A stretch of DNA of 64,000 nt from a bacterium HR33 (GTDB taxonomy: Bacteria > Gemmatimonadota > Gemmatimonadetes > Gemmatimonadales > GWC2-71-9): assembly GCA_002923375.1 (NCBI GenBank), contig BEIJ01000002.1, positions 434,001 to 498,000 on the forward strand, given 5' to 3'. Within the stretch, counting starts at the first letter, position 1, and every line of letters starts with the position of its first letter. Below, in pieces: positions 23,000-31,059 of the stretch. The translations under genes and the position numbers were made by a program. Under the pieces are notes generated by a model. It saw nothing but the letters and a program-made list of their open reading frames with translations, was not told the DNA's origin and searched no databases.

Positions 23000-24412
23000 A
23001 TGAGCGAGACACGCATCGAAAGAGATCCTTTGGGTGAGATGCCGGTTCCGGCATGGGCTCTCTATGGAATACAGACGGAGCGGGCGCGGCAGAACTTCCC
23101 CATTTCCGGCCTTAGGCCGATGCCCGCTTTCGTGGACGCCATGGTGTGGATCAAGAAGGCGGCTGCCCTCACCCACAAGGAGACCGGCCGGTTGGAGGCC
23201 CGTTTGGCGGACGCCATAGTGCAGGCCGCCGACGAAGTCCTCTCCGGGCTGCACCGCGATCAGTTCGTGGTGGATCCCTACCAGGCCGGGGCGGGGACCA
23301 GTCACAACATGAACACCAACGAGGTGCTGGCCAACCGGGCCAACGAGATCTTGGGGGGAAAGCGGGGAGAGTACCGGCCGGTACACCCCAACGATCACGT
23401 GAACATGGCCCAGAGCACCAACGATACCATCCCGACGGCGATCCGGCTGGCGGTGCTGGCCACCTTGCCGCGCTTGGATCAAGCCATGGAACGGCTGGCT
23501 AGGGCCTTCCTCCAAAAGGGACGCGAGTTCGACCACATCGTAAAGGCGGGCCGCACCCACCTCCAGGATGCGACCCCTATTCGACTGGGCCAGGAGTTCA
23601 GGGCTTACGGCCTGACCATCGAGCGCAACCGTACCCGGTTGAAACAAGCAGCGGACGCGCTCCGCGATCTGGGCATCGGAGGCACGGCTGTGGGGACCGG
23701 GCTCAACGCCGAACCGGAGTACCCGAAACTCATGGTGAAACACCTCTCCGCCATCACCGGGCTGGAGCTGCGGGTGGGAGAGGACCGGGTGCAACTGATG
23801 CAGTCCATGGGCGACGCCGCCGCGTTCAGCGGGGCGCTGCGTACTTACGCCTTGGACCTCAACAAGATCGCCAACGACATCAGACTGCTGGCTTCCGGGC
23901 CGAGAACCGGCCTGAACGAGATAATCCTCCCTGCAGTGCAGCCGGGCTCGAGCATTATGCCGGGGAAGGTCAACCCCAGCATCGCCGAAATGGTCAACAT
24001 GGTCTGCTATCAGGCCTTGGGAAACGATCTAACGGTGGCGATGGCGGCCGAAGCGGGCCAGTTGGAGCTCAACGTGATGATGCCGGTGATCGCCCACAAT
24101 TTGCTCTACGCCATGGAGATCCTCGCCAACGCCAGTCGCGTCTTCGCCGAGCGTTGCGTAGAAGGGATCCAAGCCAACGAGGAGCAGTGCGCCTACTGGC
24201 TGGAGCGAAGCCCCGCGTTGGTCACAGCCCTGGCTCCCAAGATCGGTTACGCCGAAGCGGCAAAGTTGGCCAAGGAAGCGCTGGCCAAGAACGTAACCGT
24301 GCGGGAGTTGATCCGGGAAAAGGGGATCCTGAACCAAAAGGAGCTGGACGAAGTACTCGATCTGCGGGCGATGACGGAAATAGGGGTGCCGGGACAGCGC
24401 AAGAAGGCTTGA
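23000..24412 (+). CDS. aspA: Aspartate ammonia-lyase (aspartase), fumarase/aspartase superfamily
   Basis: 470-residue lyase converting aspartate to fumarate and ammonia, or possibly a fumarase C-type relative. The superfamily signature GSSIMPGKVNP is intact, as are AGAGTSHNMNTNEVLANRA and VHPNDHVNMAQSTND. The N-terminal PVPAWALYGIQTERARQNFPISG fits aspartases better than fumarases. The open frame extends 18 codons upstream, but the ATG at 23000, with GGAAAG five bases before it and matching the usual N terminus, is preferred. The gene is free-standing between the zinc-ribbon gene and a 255-base intergenic region. Confidence 0.82.
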   Translation: MSETRIERDPLGEMPVPAWALYGIQTERARQNFPISGLRPMPAFVDAMVWIKKAAALTHKETGRLEARLADAIVQAADEVLSGLHRDQFVVDPYQAGAGTSHNMNTNEVLANRANEILGGKRGEYRPVHPNDHVNMAQSTNDTIPTAIRLAVLATLPRLDQAMERLARAFLQKGREFDHIVKAGRTHLQDATPIRLGQEFRAYGLTIERNRTRLKQAADALRDLGIGGTAVGTGLNAEPEYPKLMVKHLSAITGLELRVGEDRVQLMQSMGDAAAFSGALRTYALDLNKIANDIRLLASGPRTGLNEIILPAVQPGSSIMPGKVNPSIAEMVNMVCYQALGNDLTVAMAAEAGQLELNVMMPVIAHNLLYAMEILANASRVFAERCVEGIQANEEQCAYWLERSPALVTALAPKIGYAEAAKLAKEALAKNVTVRELIREKGILNQKELDEVLDLRAMTEIGVPGQRKKA

Positions 24413-24437
24413 TTACCGCTCCGCAAGTTTAGATATT
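24409..24437 (+). promoter_or_regulatory. Possible promoter for the cysM operon
   Basis: TTGATT (24409-24414), 17 bases, then GATATT (24432-24437); each box matches four of six consensus bases. It begins at the aspA stop codon and would give a leader of about 225 bases before cysM. This is a weak prediction. Confidence 0.3.
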
Positions 24438-24667
24438 GCGTATGTGACGATCTATTCCGCCTCGCTTTGCTTCCCTTCGTGTAATCGGTCGGCCCGGTGT
24501 ACTCAGCGGCCGGCCGGGCGGGGCGTTCCTGCTGTTACCTGCTGATTTCTTCCAGGATCGCCGCTTTTTAACGACACCACGGCCGGCCGCTCATCGACGG
24601 TAGCCGGAGTGCGAGGCCCGCACTTCGAACAGGTTCGGACAGCTGGAGAGCTTACGCCGGAGGGAAG
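24438..24667 (+). other. Structured leader region before cysM
   Basis: No gene is seen. A 12-base perfect inverted repeat, AGCGGCCGGCCG (24505-24516) and CGGCCGGCCGCT (24580-24591), encloses a stretch that itself ends in GGCG...CGCC followed by TTTTT (24565-24569), reminiscent of an attenuator or terminator. Three small hairpins follow in a row before the start codon (GTGCG/CGCAC, CGAA/TTCG, AGCT/AGCT). I could not match it to a known riboswitch class. Confidence 0.4.
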
Positions 24668-25657
24668 GTGTTACACAGCCGCGCCGCTTTGCCGTTGGAT
24701 CGAGCACAGATCCTCAAAGGATCGAACGAGCCTGCCATTTGGAAGTTGGTAGGCAACACTCCGCTGCTTCCACTCGAGGACGGCAGGGGAGTAAGAACCT
24801 GGGGCGCGGAGATTTGGTTGAAGGCGGAGTGGTGTAATCCCGGGGGTTCGGTCAAAGACCGGCCGGCGCTGGCCATTCTGAAGGCCGGGATCGCCGCAGG
24901 CGAGCTTCCCGGCAAGCGCCTGCTGGATGCGTCCAGCGGCAATACCGCCATAGCCTACGCCATGTTGGCGCGGAGTGCCGGCGTTGGGATCACCATCTGC
25001 CTTCCCGCCAATGCATCCGAGGAACGGAAGGCATTGCTCCAGATCTACGGGGCGGAAGTGATAGAGACCGATCCCTTGGAGGGAAGCGACGGAGCGATTA
25101 GGCGGGCTCGCGAGTTGGCGTCGTCTCAAAGCCGGCGGTACTGGTATGCGGATCAGTACAGCAACCCGGCGAATCCGGAAGCGCACTACCGCAGTACCGG
25201 CCCCGAGCTCTGGCGCCAGACGCGGGGTAGGATCACCCACCTGGTGGCGGGTGTGGGGACCGGCGGTACGATCATGGGAGCGGGACGGTTTCTCAAGGAG
25301 CGCCGGCCAGAGATTCGCCTGATAGGAGTCCAGCCGGACAGCGGCTTTCACGGCCTCGAGGGGCTCAAGCACATGGCCACGGCTATGGTCCCGGCGATCT
25401 ACGACGCCTCCAGGTTGGACCAGACGGTTTACGTCAGTACCGAAGAGGCGGAACGAAAGGTCCGGGAACTGGCTTTGGGTTGCGGATTGCTGGTAGGGTG
25501 GTCGGCCGGTGCGGCGCTGGTAGCCGCGGAGATGATTGCACGGCAGGAATGGGAGGGTGGCCGAAAGGCGCCGCCGGTCATAGTGGTGATAGCTCCGGAC
25601 AGCGGTACGCGGTACCTCTCGGAGCGGGAGCGCTTCGGTATCGAGGCCGGGCGGTGA
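24668..25657 (+). CDS. cysM: PLP-dependent cysteine synthase (CysM-type)
   Basis: 329-residue PLP enzyme of the cysteine synthase/cystathionine beta-synthase fold. The PLP lysine lies in GGSVKDRPA, the substrate loop is ASSGNTAIAYA, and the PLP-phosphate loop is AGVGTGGTIMGAG. It starts at GTG 24668 with GGAGGG just upstream. The next two genes encode a JAMM protease and a CysO-containing fusion. This is the same gene set as the mycobacterial CysM-CysO-Mec pathway, in which CysM joins a CysO thiocarboxylate to O-phosphoserine. That use here is inferred from context; ordinary O-acetylserine sulfhydrylase activity is the alternative. Confidence 0.88.
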   Translation: MLHSRAALPLDRAQILKGSNEPAIWKLVGNTPLLPLEDGRGVRTWGAEIWLKAEWCNPGGSVKDRPALAILKAGIAAGELPGKRLLDASSGNTAIAYAMLARSAGVGITICLPANASEERKALLQIYGAEVIETDPLEGSDGAIRRARELASSQSRRYWYADQYSNPANPEAHYRSTGPELWRQTRGRITHLVAGVGTGGTIMGAGRFLKERRPEIRLIGVQPDSGFHGLEGLKHMATAMVPAIYDASRLDQTVYVSTEEAERKVRELALGCGLLVGWSAGAALVAAEMIARQEWEGGRKAPPVIVVIAPDSGTRYLSERERFGIEAGR

Positions 25658-25662
25658 GGGGC

Positions 25663-26091
25663 ATGGAGTTGCGGTTGCCGGTAGGCGTGTGGCGAGCGAT
25701 CGAGCGGGAGTTGGGAGAGCGCTACCCGTACGAGGGCTGCGGTTTGCTTGTCGGGAGATCGGCGGGAAGAGTGGAGGTTGCAGCCCATATCCCGGTACGC
25801 AACCTTCGGGAGGGGGTTGAGGCGAAGCGCCGGTACTTGATCGGTCCCGGGGATTTTCTAGCTGCGGAGAAGGAGGCGCGGGCGCGGGGTCTGGAGATCG
25901 TGGGAGTGTATCACTCCCACCCGGACGCCCCCGCGGAGCCGTCGGAGTTCGATCGGGAGAACGCCTGGCCGTGGTATTACTACCTGATAGTGGCGGTGTT
26001 GGGCGGGCGGGTCGATTCGGCTCGCGCCTGGCAGCTCAAAGACGATCGGAGCGGATTCGAGGAGCGAGGGGTAATATTGTCGGAGGAGTAG
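25663..26091 (+). CDS. mec: JAMM/MPN-domain metalloprotease (Mec-like)
   Basis: 142-residue single-domain JAMM zinc protease. All metal and catalytic residues are visible: the upstream Glu in PYEGCGLLVG and HSHPDAPAEPSEFD, a complete HxHx(7)SxxD motif. In mycobacteria the equivalent Mec releases cysteine from the CysO C terminus. In other bacteria JAMM proteins trim peptides following the diglycine of ubiquitin-like carriers. Here the next gene has its carrier diglycine buried inside a fusion, so cleavage after that diglycine is an added possible role. The ATG at 25663 follows the cysM stop by five bases. Confidence 0.87.
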   Translation: MELRLPVGVWRAIERELGERYPYEGCGLLVGRSAGRVEVAAHIPVRNLREGVEAKRRYLIGPGDFLAAEKEARARGLEIVGVYHSHPDAPAEPSEFDRENAWPWYYYLIVAVLGGRVDSARAWQLKDDRSGFEERGVILSEE

Positions 26092-26093
26092 TT

Positions 26094-27521
26094 ATGTCCG
26101 TACGCGTACACATTCCGGCTCCTCTGCGGAGCTACGTAGCCGGCAGGGATGCCGTGGAGTTGGAAGCCCGCACAGTGAGGGAAGCGATCGAGCGGCTGGT
26201 AGGAGAATACGGCGGTCTCAAGGCCCACCTGCTAGCCGAGGACGGTAAGTTGCGCAGCTTCGTGAATCTCTACGTGAACGAGCGCGACATCAGAGATTTG
26301 GATCGGGAAGCTACCGAGCTCAAAGACGGCGACGAGATCTCTATAGTTCCCAGCGTGGCGGGGGGTGCTATCGGCGTAGAAACCGTTCCGGAGCTCAGCC
26401 ACCAGGAGATCCTGCGTTACAGCCGCCACCTGATTCTTCCCGAAGTCGGCCCCGAGGGCCAGCGCCGGTTGAAAGGATCGCGGGTATTGCTGGTGGGGGC
26501 GGGAGGCTTGGGCTCCCCGGCGGCGCTGTACCTGGCGGCTGCCGGCGTGGGGACGATAGGTCTGGTCGACTTCGATGCGGTAGATGCCACCAACCTTCAG
26601 CGGCAGATCCTCCACGGCACGCGGTACCTGGGTCGTTCCAAACTGGAGTCGGCCAAGGATCGGCTCACCGATCTCAATCCTCACGTGCACGTGGAGTGCT
26701 TTCCGGTGCGGCTCACTTCGGAGAACGCGCTGGAAATCCTGCGCGACTTCGAGGTGATCCTGGACGGGAGCGACAATTTCCCCACCAGGTACCTGGTGAA
26801 CGACGCCTGCGTCCTACTGGGGAAACCCAACTCTTACGGCGCCATATTCCGTTTCGAGGGCCAGGCTTCGGTGTTCTACGCCGCAGCCGGTCCCTGCTAC
26901 CGGTGTCTCTATCCCGAGCCGCCGCCCCCTGGCTTGGTACCTTCCTGCGCGGAGGGAGGCGTGCTGGGCGTGCTGCCTGGAATCATAGGGAGCATCCAGG
27001 CCCTCGAAGCGATCAAGCTGGTTCTGGGTAAAGGGGAGACCCTGATAGGGAGGCTGCTGCTGTTCGACGCTCTGAAAATGCGGTTCCGGGAACTCAAGCT
27101 GCGCAAGGACCCCGCCTGTCCCATATGCGGGGAGCAGCGGACGATTCACGAGTTAATCGACTACGAGGCGTTTTGCGGTATCGCCCAGGAATCCGCCGTG
27201 CAGGCAAGCGAGATTACGCCAGCGGAGCTGGAGGAGGCGCTGGCCTCGGGAAGTTCGCCGATCTTGCTGGACGTCCGGGAGCCGTTCGAATGGGAGATTT
27301 GCCATCTGGAAGGGGCCAAGCTGATCCCGTTGAGGGAACTACCCGGGCGGCTCGGCGAGCTGGACGGCCACCGGGAGATAGTTACCTACTGCCACCACGG
27401 CCAGCGTTCGATGCGGGCCTTGGAGATCCTCAAAGCCGCCGGGTTTTCCAAAGTCCGCAGTTTAAAAGGCGGAATCGACGCTTGGGCGCGGGAGGTAGCT
27501 CCCGAGATGACCCGCTACTGA
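26094..27521 (+). CDS. CysO/ThiS-MoeB-rhodanese three-domain fusion (sulfur carrier, E1-like activator, sulfurtransferase)
   Basis: 475 residues. Residues 1-91 form a MoaD/ThiS/CysO beta-grasp carrier ending VAGG (G90, G91). Residues 100-375 are a MoeB/ThiF-type adenylyltransferase with ATP motif GAGGLGS (135-141), two zinc CxxC pairs (CYRC, CPIC) and the E1 Cys in PSCAEGGVLGVLPG. The C-terminal rhodanese domain has active Cys in YCHHGQRS. One protein thus carries the sulfur carrier, the enzyme that adenylates it and the sulfur donor. The diglycine is internal, followed by AIGVETVP, so proteolysis, perhaps by the adjacent JAMM enzyme, would be needed to expose it. The ATG at 26094 has GGAGGAG upstream; the longer open frame overlaps the JAMM gene and is rejected. 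Confidence 0.92.
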   Translation: MSVRVHIPAPLRSYVAGRDAVELEARTVREAIERLVGEYGGLKAHLLAEDGKLRSFVNLYVNERDIRDLDREATELKDGDEISIVPSVAGGAIGVETVPELSHQEILRYSRHLILPEVGPEGQRRLKGSRVLLVGAGGLGSPAALYLAAAGVGTIGLVDFDAVDATNLQRQILHGTRYLGRSKLESAKDRLTDLNPHVHVECFPVRLTSENALEILRDFEVILDGSDNFPTRYLVNDACVLLGKPNSYGAIFRFEGQASVFYAAAGPCYRCLYPEPPPPGLVPSCAEGGVLGVLPGIIGSIQALEAIKLVLGKGETLIGRLLLFDALKMRFRELKLRKDPACPICGEQRTIHELIDYEAFCGIAQESAVQASEITPAELEEALASGSSPILLDVREPFEWEICHLEGAKLIPLRELPGRLGELDGHREIVTYCHHGQRSMRALEILKAAGFSKVRSLKGGIDAWAREVAPEMTRY

Positions 27522-27535
27522 GTTTTCCAGGGATA

Positions 27536-27620
27536 TGCCGAAGGGGGGATTCGAACCCCCACGGGCATTAAGCCCACTGCGCCCTGAACGCAGCGCGTCT
27601 ACCAGTTCCACCACTTCGGC
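27536..27620 (-). tRNA. tRNA-Leu (CAG anticodon)
   Basis: An 85-base tRNA with a long variable arm on the minus strand. The acceptor stem GCCGAAG pairs with CTTCGGC, followed by discriminator A at 27536; CCA is not encoded. The anticodon loop TTCAGGG is closed by CTGCG/CGCAG, giving anticodon CAG. The variable arm is a hairpin of GGGC/GCCC, and the T arm contains GGTTCGAATCC. The gene is convergent with the CysO fusion gene, 14 bases from its stop. Confidence 0.97.
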
Positions 27621-27641
27621 ACGGGTTTTTCCCCGGGTGGA

Positions 27642-27670
27642 ATACTCGCAAGGACGGGGCCTGCCGTCAA
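27642..27670 (-). promoter_or_regulatory. Promoter for tRNA-Leu
   Basis: Minus strand: TTGACG (27665-27670), a 17-base spacer, then GAGTAT (27642-27647), about 22 bases upstream of the mature tRNA 5' end. The -35 is strong and the -10 weak, as often seen for tRNA genes. It is back to back with the smpB promoter. Confidence 0.5.
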
Positions 27671-27678
27671 CCCTTTCC

Positions 27679-27707
27679 TTGACCGCCCGGAAGCGGTTTC
27701 CTATCTT
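27679..27707 (+). promoter_or_regulatory. Promoter for smpB
   Basis: TTGACC (27679-27684), a 17-base spacer, then TATCTT (27702-27707). The predicted transcript start near 27714 is only about five bases before the GTG at 27719. That start would be nearly leaderless unless the downstream TTG at 27761 is used. Confidence 0.55.
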
Positions 27708-27718
27708 GGACTTAGCCA

Positions 27719-28198
27719 GTGTCCACCGATTCCCGCAAGAGGGCCGATTCGCGGCAAACCTTGGCTACCAATCCCAAGGCCCGCCACGACTATCACGTGT
27801 TGCAAACGTGGGAGGCGGGCCTGGTTCTTACCGGCTCCGAAATCAAGTCCATACGGGCCGGGAAGGCTAGCATCAAGCAGGCCTACGGCGTGGTGCGGGG
27901 CGGTGAGGTTTGGCTCGAGGGGATGCACGTAGCCCCCTACGAGATGGCGGGTTATGCCCAGCACGATCCTACCAGGAGCCGGAAGCTGCTGCTCCACAAG
28001 CACGAGATCAGGCGGTTGATCGGAGCGGTAGAGCAAAAGGGACTGACTCTGGTGCCTCTGGACTTGTACTTGGTGAGGGGTCGCGCGAAGGTGACGCTGG
28101 CTTTGGCGCGCGGTAAGAAGTTGCACGACCGAAGAGAGGAGCTAAAACGCAGGGCGATGGAGCGCGAGGTGGCCAGGCAATGGAGTCGGCCGCGGTGA
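27719..28198 (+). CDS. smpB: SsrA-binding protein SmpB
   Basis: 159-residue partner of tmRNA in ribosome rescue. The family core starts at ATNPKARHDYHVLQTWEAGLVLTGSEIKS and continues with YAQHDPTRSRKLLLHKHEI and RGRAKVTLALARGKKLHDRRE. The Arg/Lys-rich C-terminal tail needed on the ribosome is present. The GTG at 27719 adds a basic N-terminal extension and sits close to the predicted transcript start; a TTG at 27761 would remove 14 residues. It overlaps the amidase gene by 19 bases. The tmRNA gene itself was not found in the window. Confidence 0.95.
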   Translation: MSTDSRKRADSRQTLATNPKARHDYHVLQTWEAGLVLTGSEIKSIRAGKASIKQAYGVVRGGEVWLEGMHVAPYEMAGYAQHDPTRSRKLLLHKHEIRRLIGAVEQKGLTLVPLDLYLVRGRAKVTLALARGKKLHDRREELKRRAMEREVARQWSRPR

Positions 28199-29511
28199 GG
28201 GGTGCGGTTTTATCGCTGGTCGCGCTGGCCGCGCTCGGGGCGATGGGTCGGTCCTCGGTTGCCTGGCCGGGGAACGACGCTGCCGAGGTGGGTTCCGCCC
28301 TCGGCGCGCCGTCAGGTCGGTACGGACCCGGGGAGCGGGTTTCGGTACCGGCCGCTCTGGTAGTGGCCACTTCCAGAGGAGAGCTGGTGGTCCCGGTCGC
28401 CGGCGAGCGGGGCCATCCAGCTTTTGCGGTGGGCCTTTTGGCCAAGGTGCTGCCGGTTGCTTCTCAAGTGGACGGTGACTGGGCGGAGGTTACGTTCGGG
28501 GGCCAGCCGTTCCGGTTTTTGCTGGATGCGCCGTGGTTGATTCACTCCGGAAGAGTAGTGCCCCTGGCCGGCGGGGCGTATCGAGCTAGGGATACCCTCT
28601 TCGTGCCCCTTCAGTGGCTGGCCGACTACGTGCCGCGGATTTTCAAGGAAGGTTACCGGTACGACCCCTTGGCCGCCCGATTCGAGGAAGCGGGACTGGC
28701 TCCGGTGGTGCGGACGACCAGTCCGCCGGCAAGCCGTGGTGCTGCTGTGGCGCGGCGGCCTTCTCCGATTCCCGGCGGGCCGCTCCGCTATGCCCACAAG
28801 GTGGTGATCGATCCGGGTCACGGCGGCGAGGACGGCGGGAACCCGGGTTTGTTCTTCCCCAAGGGCGTCCAGGAAAAAGACGTGGTATTGGCCATCGCTT
28901 TGAAGCTGCGGGACGAGTTGGTGCGCCGGGGGATCGATGTGGAGCTCACACGCACTACCGATCGCAGGGTGAATCTGGTGGAAAGGGCGCGCAGGTGTTC
29001 GGGGGACTGCGATGTCTTCGTGAGCATCCACGTCAACAGCCTCAGACCGCGCCCCGGGTATCAGGAGGTCAGCGGGTTCGAGACTTACTTTCTCGGTGCG
29101 GAAGTCACTGCGGAGGCGCGCCGCGTGGCGGATATGGAGAACGAGGCGCTGCGCTACGAGACCAGTATCGATCCGTCCCAGGACGACGCCTTTGCCTTCA
29201 TCCTCAAAGATCTCCAGACCAACGAGTATCTGAGAGAATCGGCCGCTCTGGCGGAAGCGGTGCAGCGGAACGCTGCGCGAATCCATCCCGGCGGGGGGCG
29301 GAGGATTTTCCAGGCCGACCGGCTCGCGGTGCTGCGCGCCGCTCGGCGGCCGGCGATCTTGATAGAGACCGGATACGCTACCAACCGGACGGACGCGCGT
29401 TTTCTGGCGTCGCCGGAGGGGCAGAGGCGGCTGGCGGTGAGCATCGCCGACGGGATCGTCGAATACCTCATGCAGTACGAGCGTAAGATCGCCGCCGGCG
29501 AGTCATGGTGA
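28180..29511 (+). CDS. N-acetylmuramoyl-L-alanine amidase (AmiC-type, Amidase_3)
   Basis: 443-residue exported zinc amidase that cleaves the MurNAc-L-alanine bond of peptidoglycan. The N-terminal hydrophobic stretch (about 1-28) is a signal sequence. A beta-rich domain (about 60-180) resembling the copper-amine-oxidase-N type found in periplasmic wall enzymes follows, then the catalytic domain from KVVIDPGHGGEDGG. Zinc ligands are in DPGHGG, the following Glu in QEKD, and SIHVNS; the catalytic Glu lies in ILIETGYATN. Its start is inside the smpB 3' end and its stop overlaps pyrD. Confidence 0.92.
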   Translation: MESAAVRGAVLSLVALAALGAMGRSSVAWPGNDAAEVGSALGAPSGRYGPGERVSVPAALVVATSRGELVVPVAGERGHPAFAVGLLAKVLPVASQVDGDWAEVTFGGQPFRFLLDAPWLIHSGRVVPLAGGAYRARDTLFVPLQWLADYVPRIFKEGYRYDPLAARFEEAGLAPVVRTTSPPASRGAAVARRPSPIPGGPLRYAHKVVIDPGHGGEDGGNPGLFFPKGVQEKDVVLAIALKLRDELVRRGIDVELTRTTDRRVNLVERARRCSGDCDVFVSIHVNSLRPRPGYQEVSGFETYFLGAEVTAEARRVADMENEALRYETSIDPSQDDAFAFILKDLQTNEYLRESAALAEAVQRNAARIHPGGGRRIFQADRLAVLRAARRPAILIETGYATNRTDARFLASPEGQRRLAVSIADGIVEYLMQYERKIAAGESW

Positions 29512-30383
29512 GCGCGGCGCCTCGGATCTCGGCCTTCGGCGTTCAGTTTCAAAATCCGATTTTGCTGGCAGCCGGTACCGCAGGCTTCGGCAGAGAAGTC
29601 TCCGGCGTGGTCGATCTGGACCGACTCGGCGGCATCGTTACCAAGTCGGTAAGCCCCGAGCCGCGTAGAGGGCATCCGCCGCCCAGGGTAGCGGAGTTTG
29701 GCGGTGGCATGTTGAATGCGGTGGGGTTGGCCAACCCGGGGATGGAGCAGGTGGCGGCCGTGGAACTTCCTTGGCTGGCCCGCAACCTGCGCCGGGCTCG
29801 GGTGCTGGTGAACGTGGTGGGGTCGGTAGTGGAGGACTACGTGAACGTGGTTCGGCGCTTGAGCGAGTTTTCGGTGGTGGCCGGCTTCGAGCTCAACGTG
29901 TCTTGTCCCAATACCGACCGGGGAGGTGAGGAGTTCGGGTCCAACGAGTCCGTCCTGGCGGATCTGGTAGCCCGGTGCCGCTCGGTTACGGAAAAGCCGC
30001 TGATAACCAAGCTCGCCCCGACTCTGCCTGACATCGGCCGTACCGCTAGGGTTGCGGCCAACGCGGGAGCGGATGGGATCTCGGTGATCAATACCATTCC
30101 GGGGACGCTGTGGCGGAGGAACGGGGGTGAGTTTCGCCCGCGGTTGGGCTTTGGCCAGGGAGGAGTAAGCGGGCCCGCGTTGCTTCCGGTGGGGTTGCTG
30201 GCGGTAAGAAGGGTGGTTGAAAGCACCGGTCGTCCGGTCATCGGTGTGGGTGGGATCCGTTCTCCCGAGGACGTAGAGCAGTATTTGCATGCCGGTGCAA
30301 CTCTGGTTGCAGTGGGCACGGCGGCCCTGGCGGATCCCCGCATTCCCGAGCGGCTGGTTGAGTGGTGGGAACGCCGTGGCTGA
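29505..30383 (+). CDS. pyrD: Dihydroorotate dehydrogenase, class 1 (catalytic subunit type)
   Basis: 292-residue FMN enzyme oxidising dihydroorotate to orotate in pyrimidine synthesis. Motifs are NPILLAAGTAGFGREV, FMN-binding GGIVTKSVSPEPRRGHP, the NVSCPNT segment with catalytic Cys typical of class 1B, and VGVGGIRSPEDVEQYLHAGATLV. Class 1B enzymes usually pair with an iron-sulfur flavin subunit, PyrK, which is not adjacent here. It overlaps the amidase gene by 7 bases and pyrF by 8 bases. Confidence 0.93.
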   Translation: MVSAAPRISAFGVQFQNPILLAAGTAGFGREVSGVVDLDRLGGIVTKSVSPEPRRGHPPPRVAEFGGGMLNAVGLANPGMEQVAAVELPWLARNLRRARVLVNVVGSVVEDYVNVVRRLSEFSVVAGFELNVSCPNTDRGGEEFGSNESVLADLVARCRSVTEKPLITKLAPTLPDIGRTARVAANAGADGISVINTIPGTLWRRNGGEFRPRLGFGQGGVSGPALLPVGLLAVRRVVESTGRPVIGVGGIRSPEDVEQYLHAGATLVAVGTAALADPRIPERLVEWWERRG

Positions 30384-31059
30384 GATCGTAGTAGCTCTGG
30401 ACACTTCCACTGCGGCTGACGCTCTCCGATTGCTGGATCGTCTTCCGGGCGTGAACTGGGTGAAAGTGGGTCCGGTGGTTTTCCTGGACGGCGGCCCCGC
30501 TTTGGTGAGGGAGCTGAAGGCTCGGGGTCATAAAGTTTTTCTGGACATGAAGTGGCACGACATACCCCGTACCGTGGCCGGAGCGGTGGAGGCTGCGGCC
30601 CGTCTTGGGGTGGATCTCGCGACGGTGCATGCGCTGGGGGGCGAGGCGATGCTGAGGGCGGCGCGGGAGGCGGCCCGGGGGCGGTTGCGGCTGGCGGCGG
30701 TGTCGGTCTTGACCTCTCACGACGAAGAGAGCTACGGGGCTGCGGTGGGAGCCGGAGAGGTGCGGGATCTCAGGGCGGAGGTGGAGAGGCTGGCGGGGAT
30801 TGCGGCGCGGGCGGGGTTGGACGCCGTGGTCTGTTCCGCGTCGGAAGTCGATCTGGTACGGAGGGTGATGGGCTCAGGCTCGTGGTTCGTGGTGCCCGGG
30901 ATTCGGCTTGGGGGATCCGGCCGGGAGGATCACGCCCGGAGTGCGGAGCCTAGGAGAGCGGTCGAGGCGGGGGCTACCCATTTGGTTATCGGCCGCCCGA
31001 TTATCGAAGCCCCCGACCCTTTATCGGTGTATCAGAGGGTGTGCCGGGAGCTGCTTTGA
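30376..31059 (+). CDS. pyrF: Orotidine 5'-phosphate decarboxylase
   Basis: 227-residue TIM-barrel enzyme for the last step of UMP synthesis. The catalytic Asp-Lys-Asp array is in FLDMKWHDIPRTV, and VPGIRLGG followed by YQRV and ATHLVIGRPI form the C-terminal phosphate-binding loops. The GTG start at 30376 overlaps the pyrD stop by 8 bases, so the two pyrimidine genes are coupled. The longer open frame upstream is within pyrD and rejected. Confidence 0.94.
   Translation: MAEIVVALDTSTAADALRLLDRLPGVNWVKVGPVVFLDGGPALVRELKARGHKVFLDMKWHDIPRTVAGAVEAAARLGVDLATVHALGGEAMLRAAREAARGRLRLAAVSVLTSHDEESYGAAVGAGEVRDLRAEVERLAGIAARAGLDAVVCSASEVDLVRRVMGSGSWFVVPGIRLGGSGREDHARSAEPRRAVEAGATHLVIGRPIIEAPDPLSVYQRVCRELL

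Noticed and set aside
24438-24667. SAM, cobalamin or T-box riboswitch before cysM
   Set aside because: Inspected for the conserved cores of these classes and none was found.
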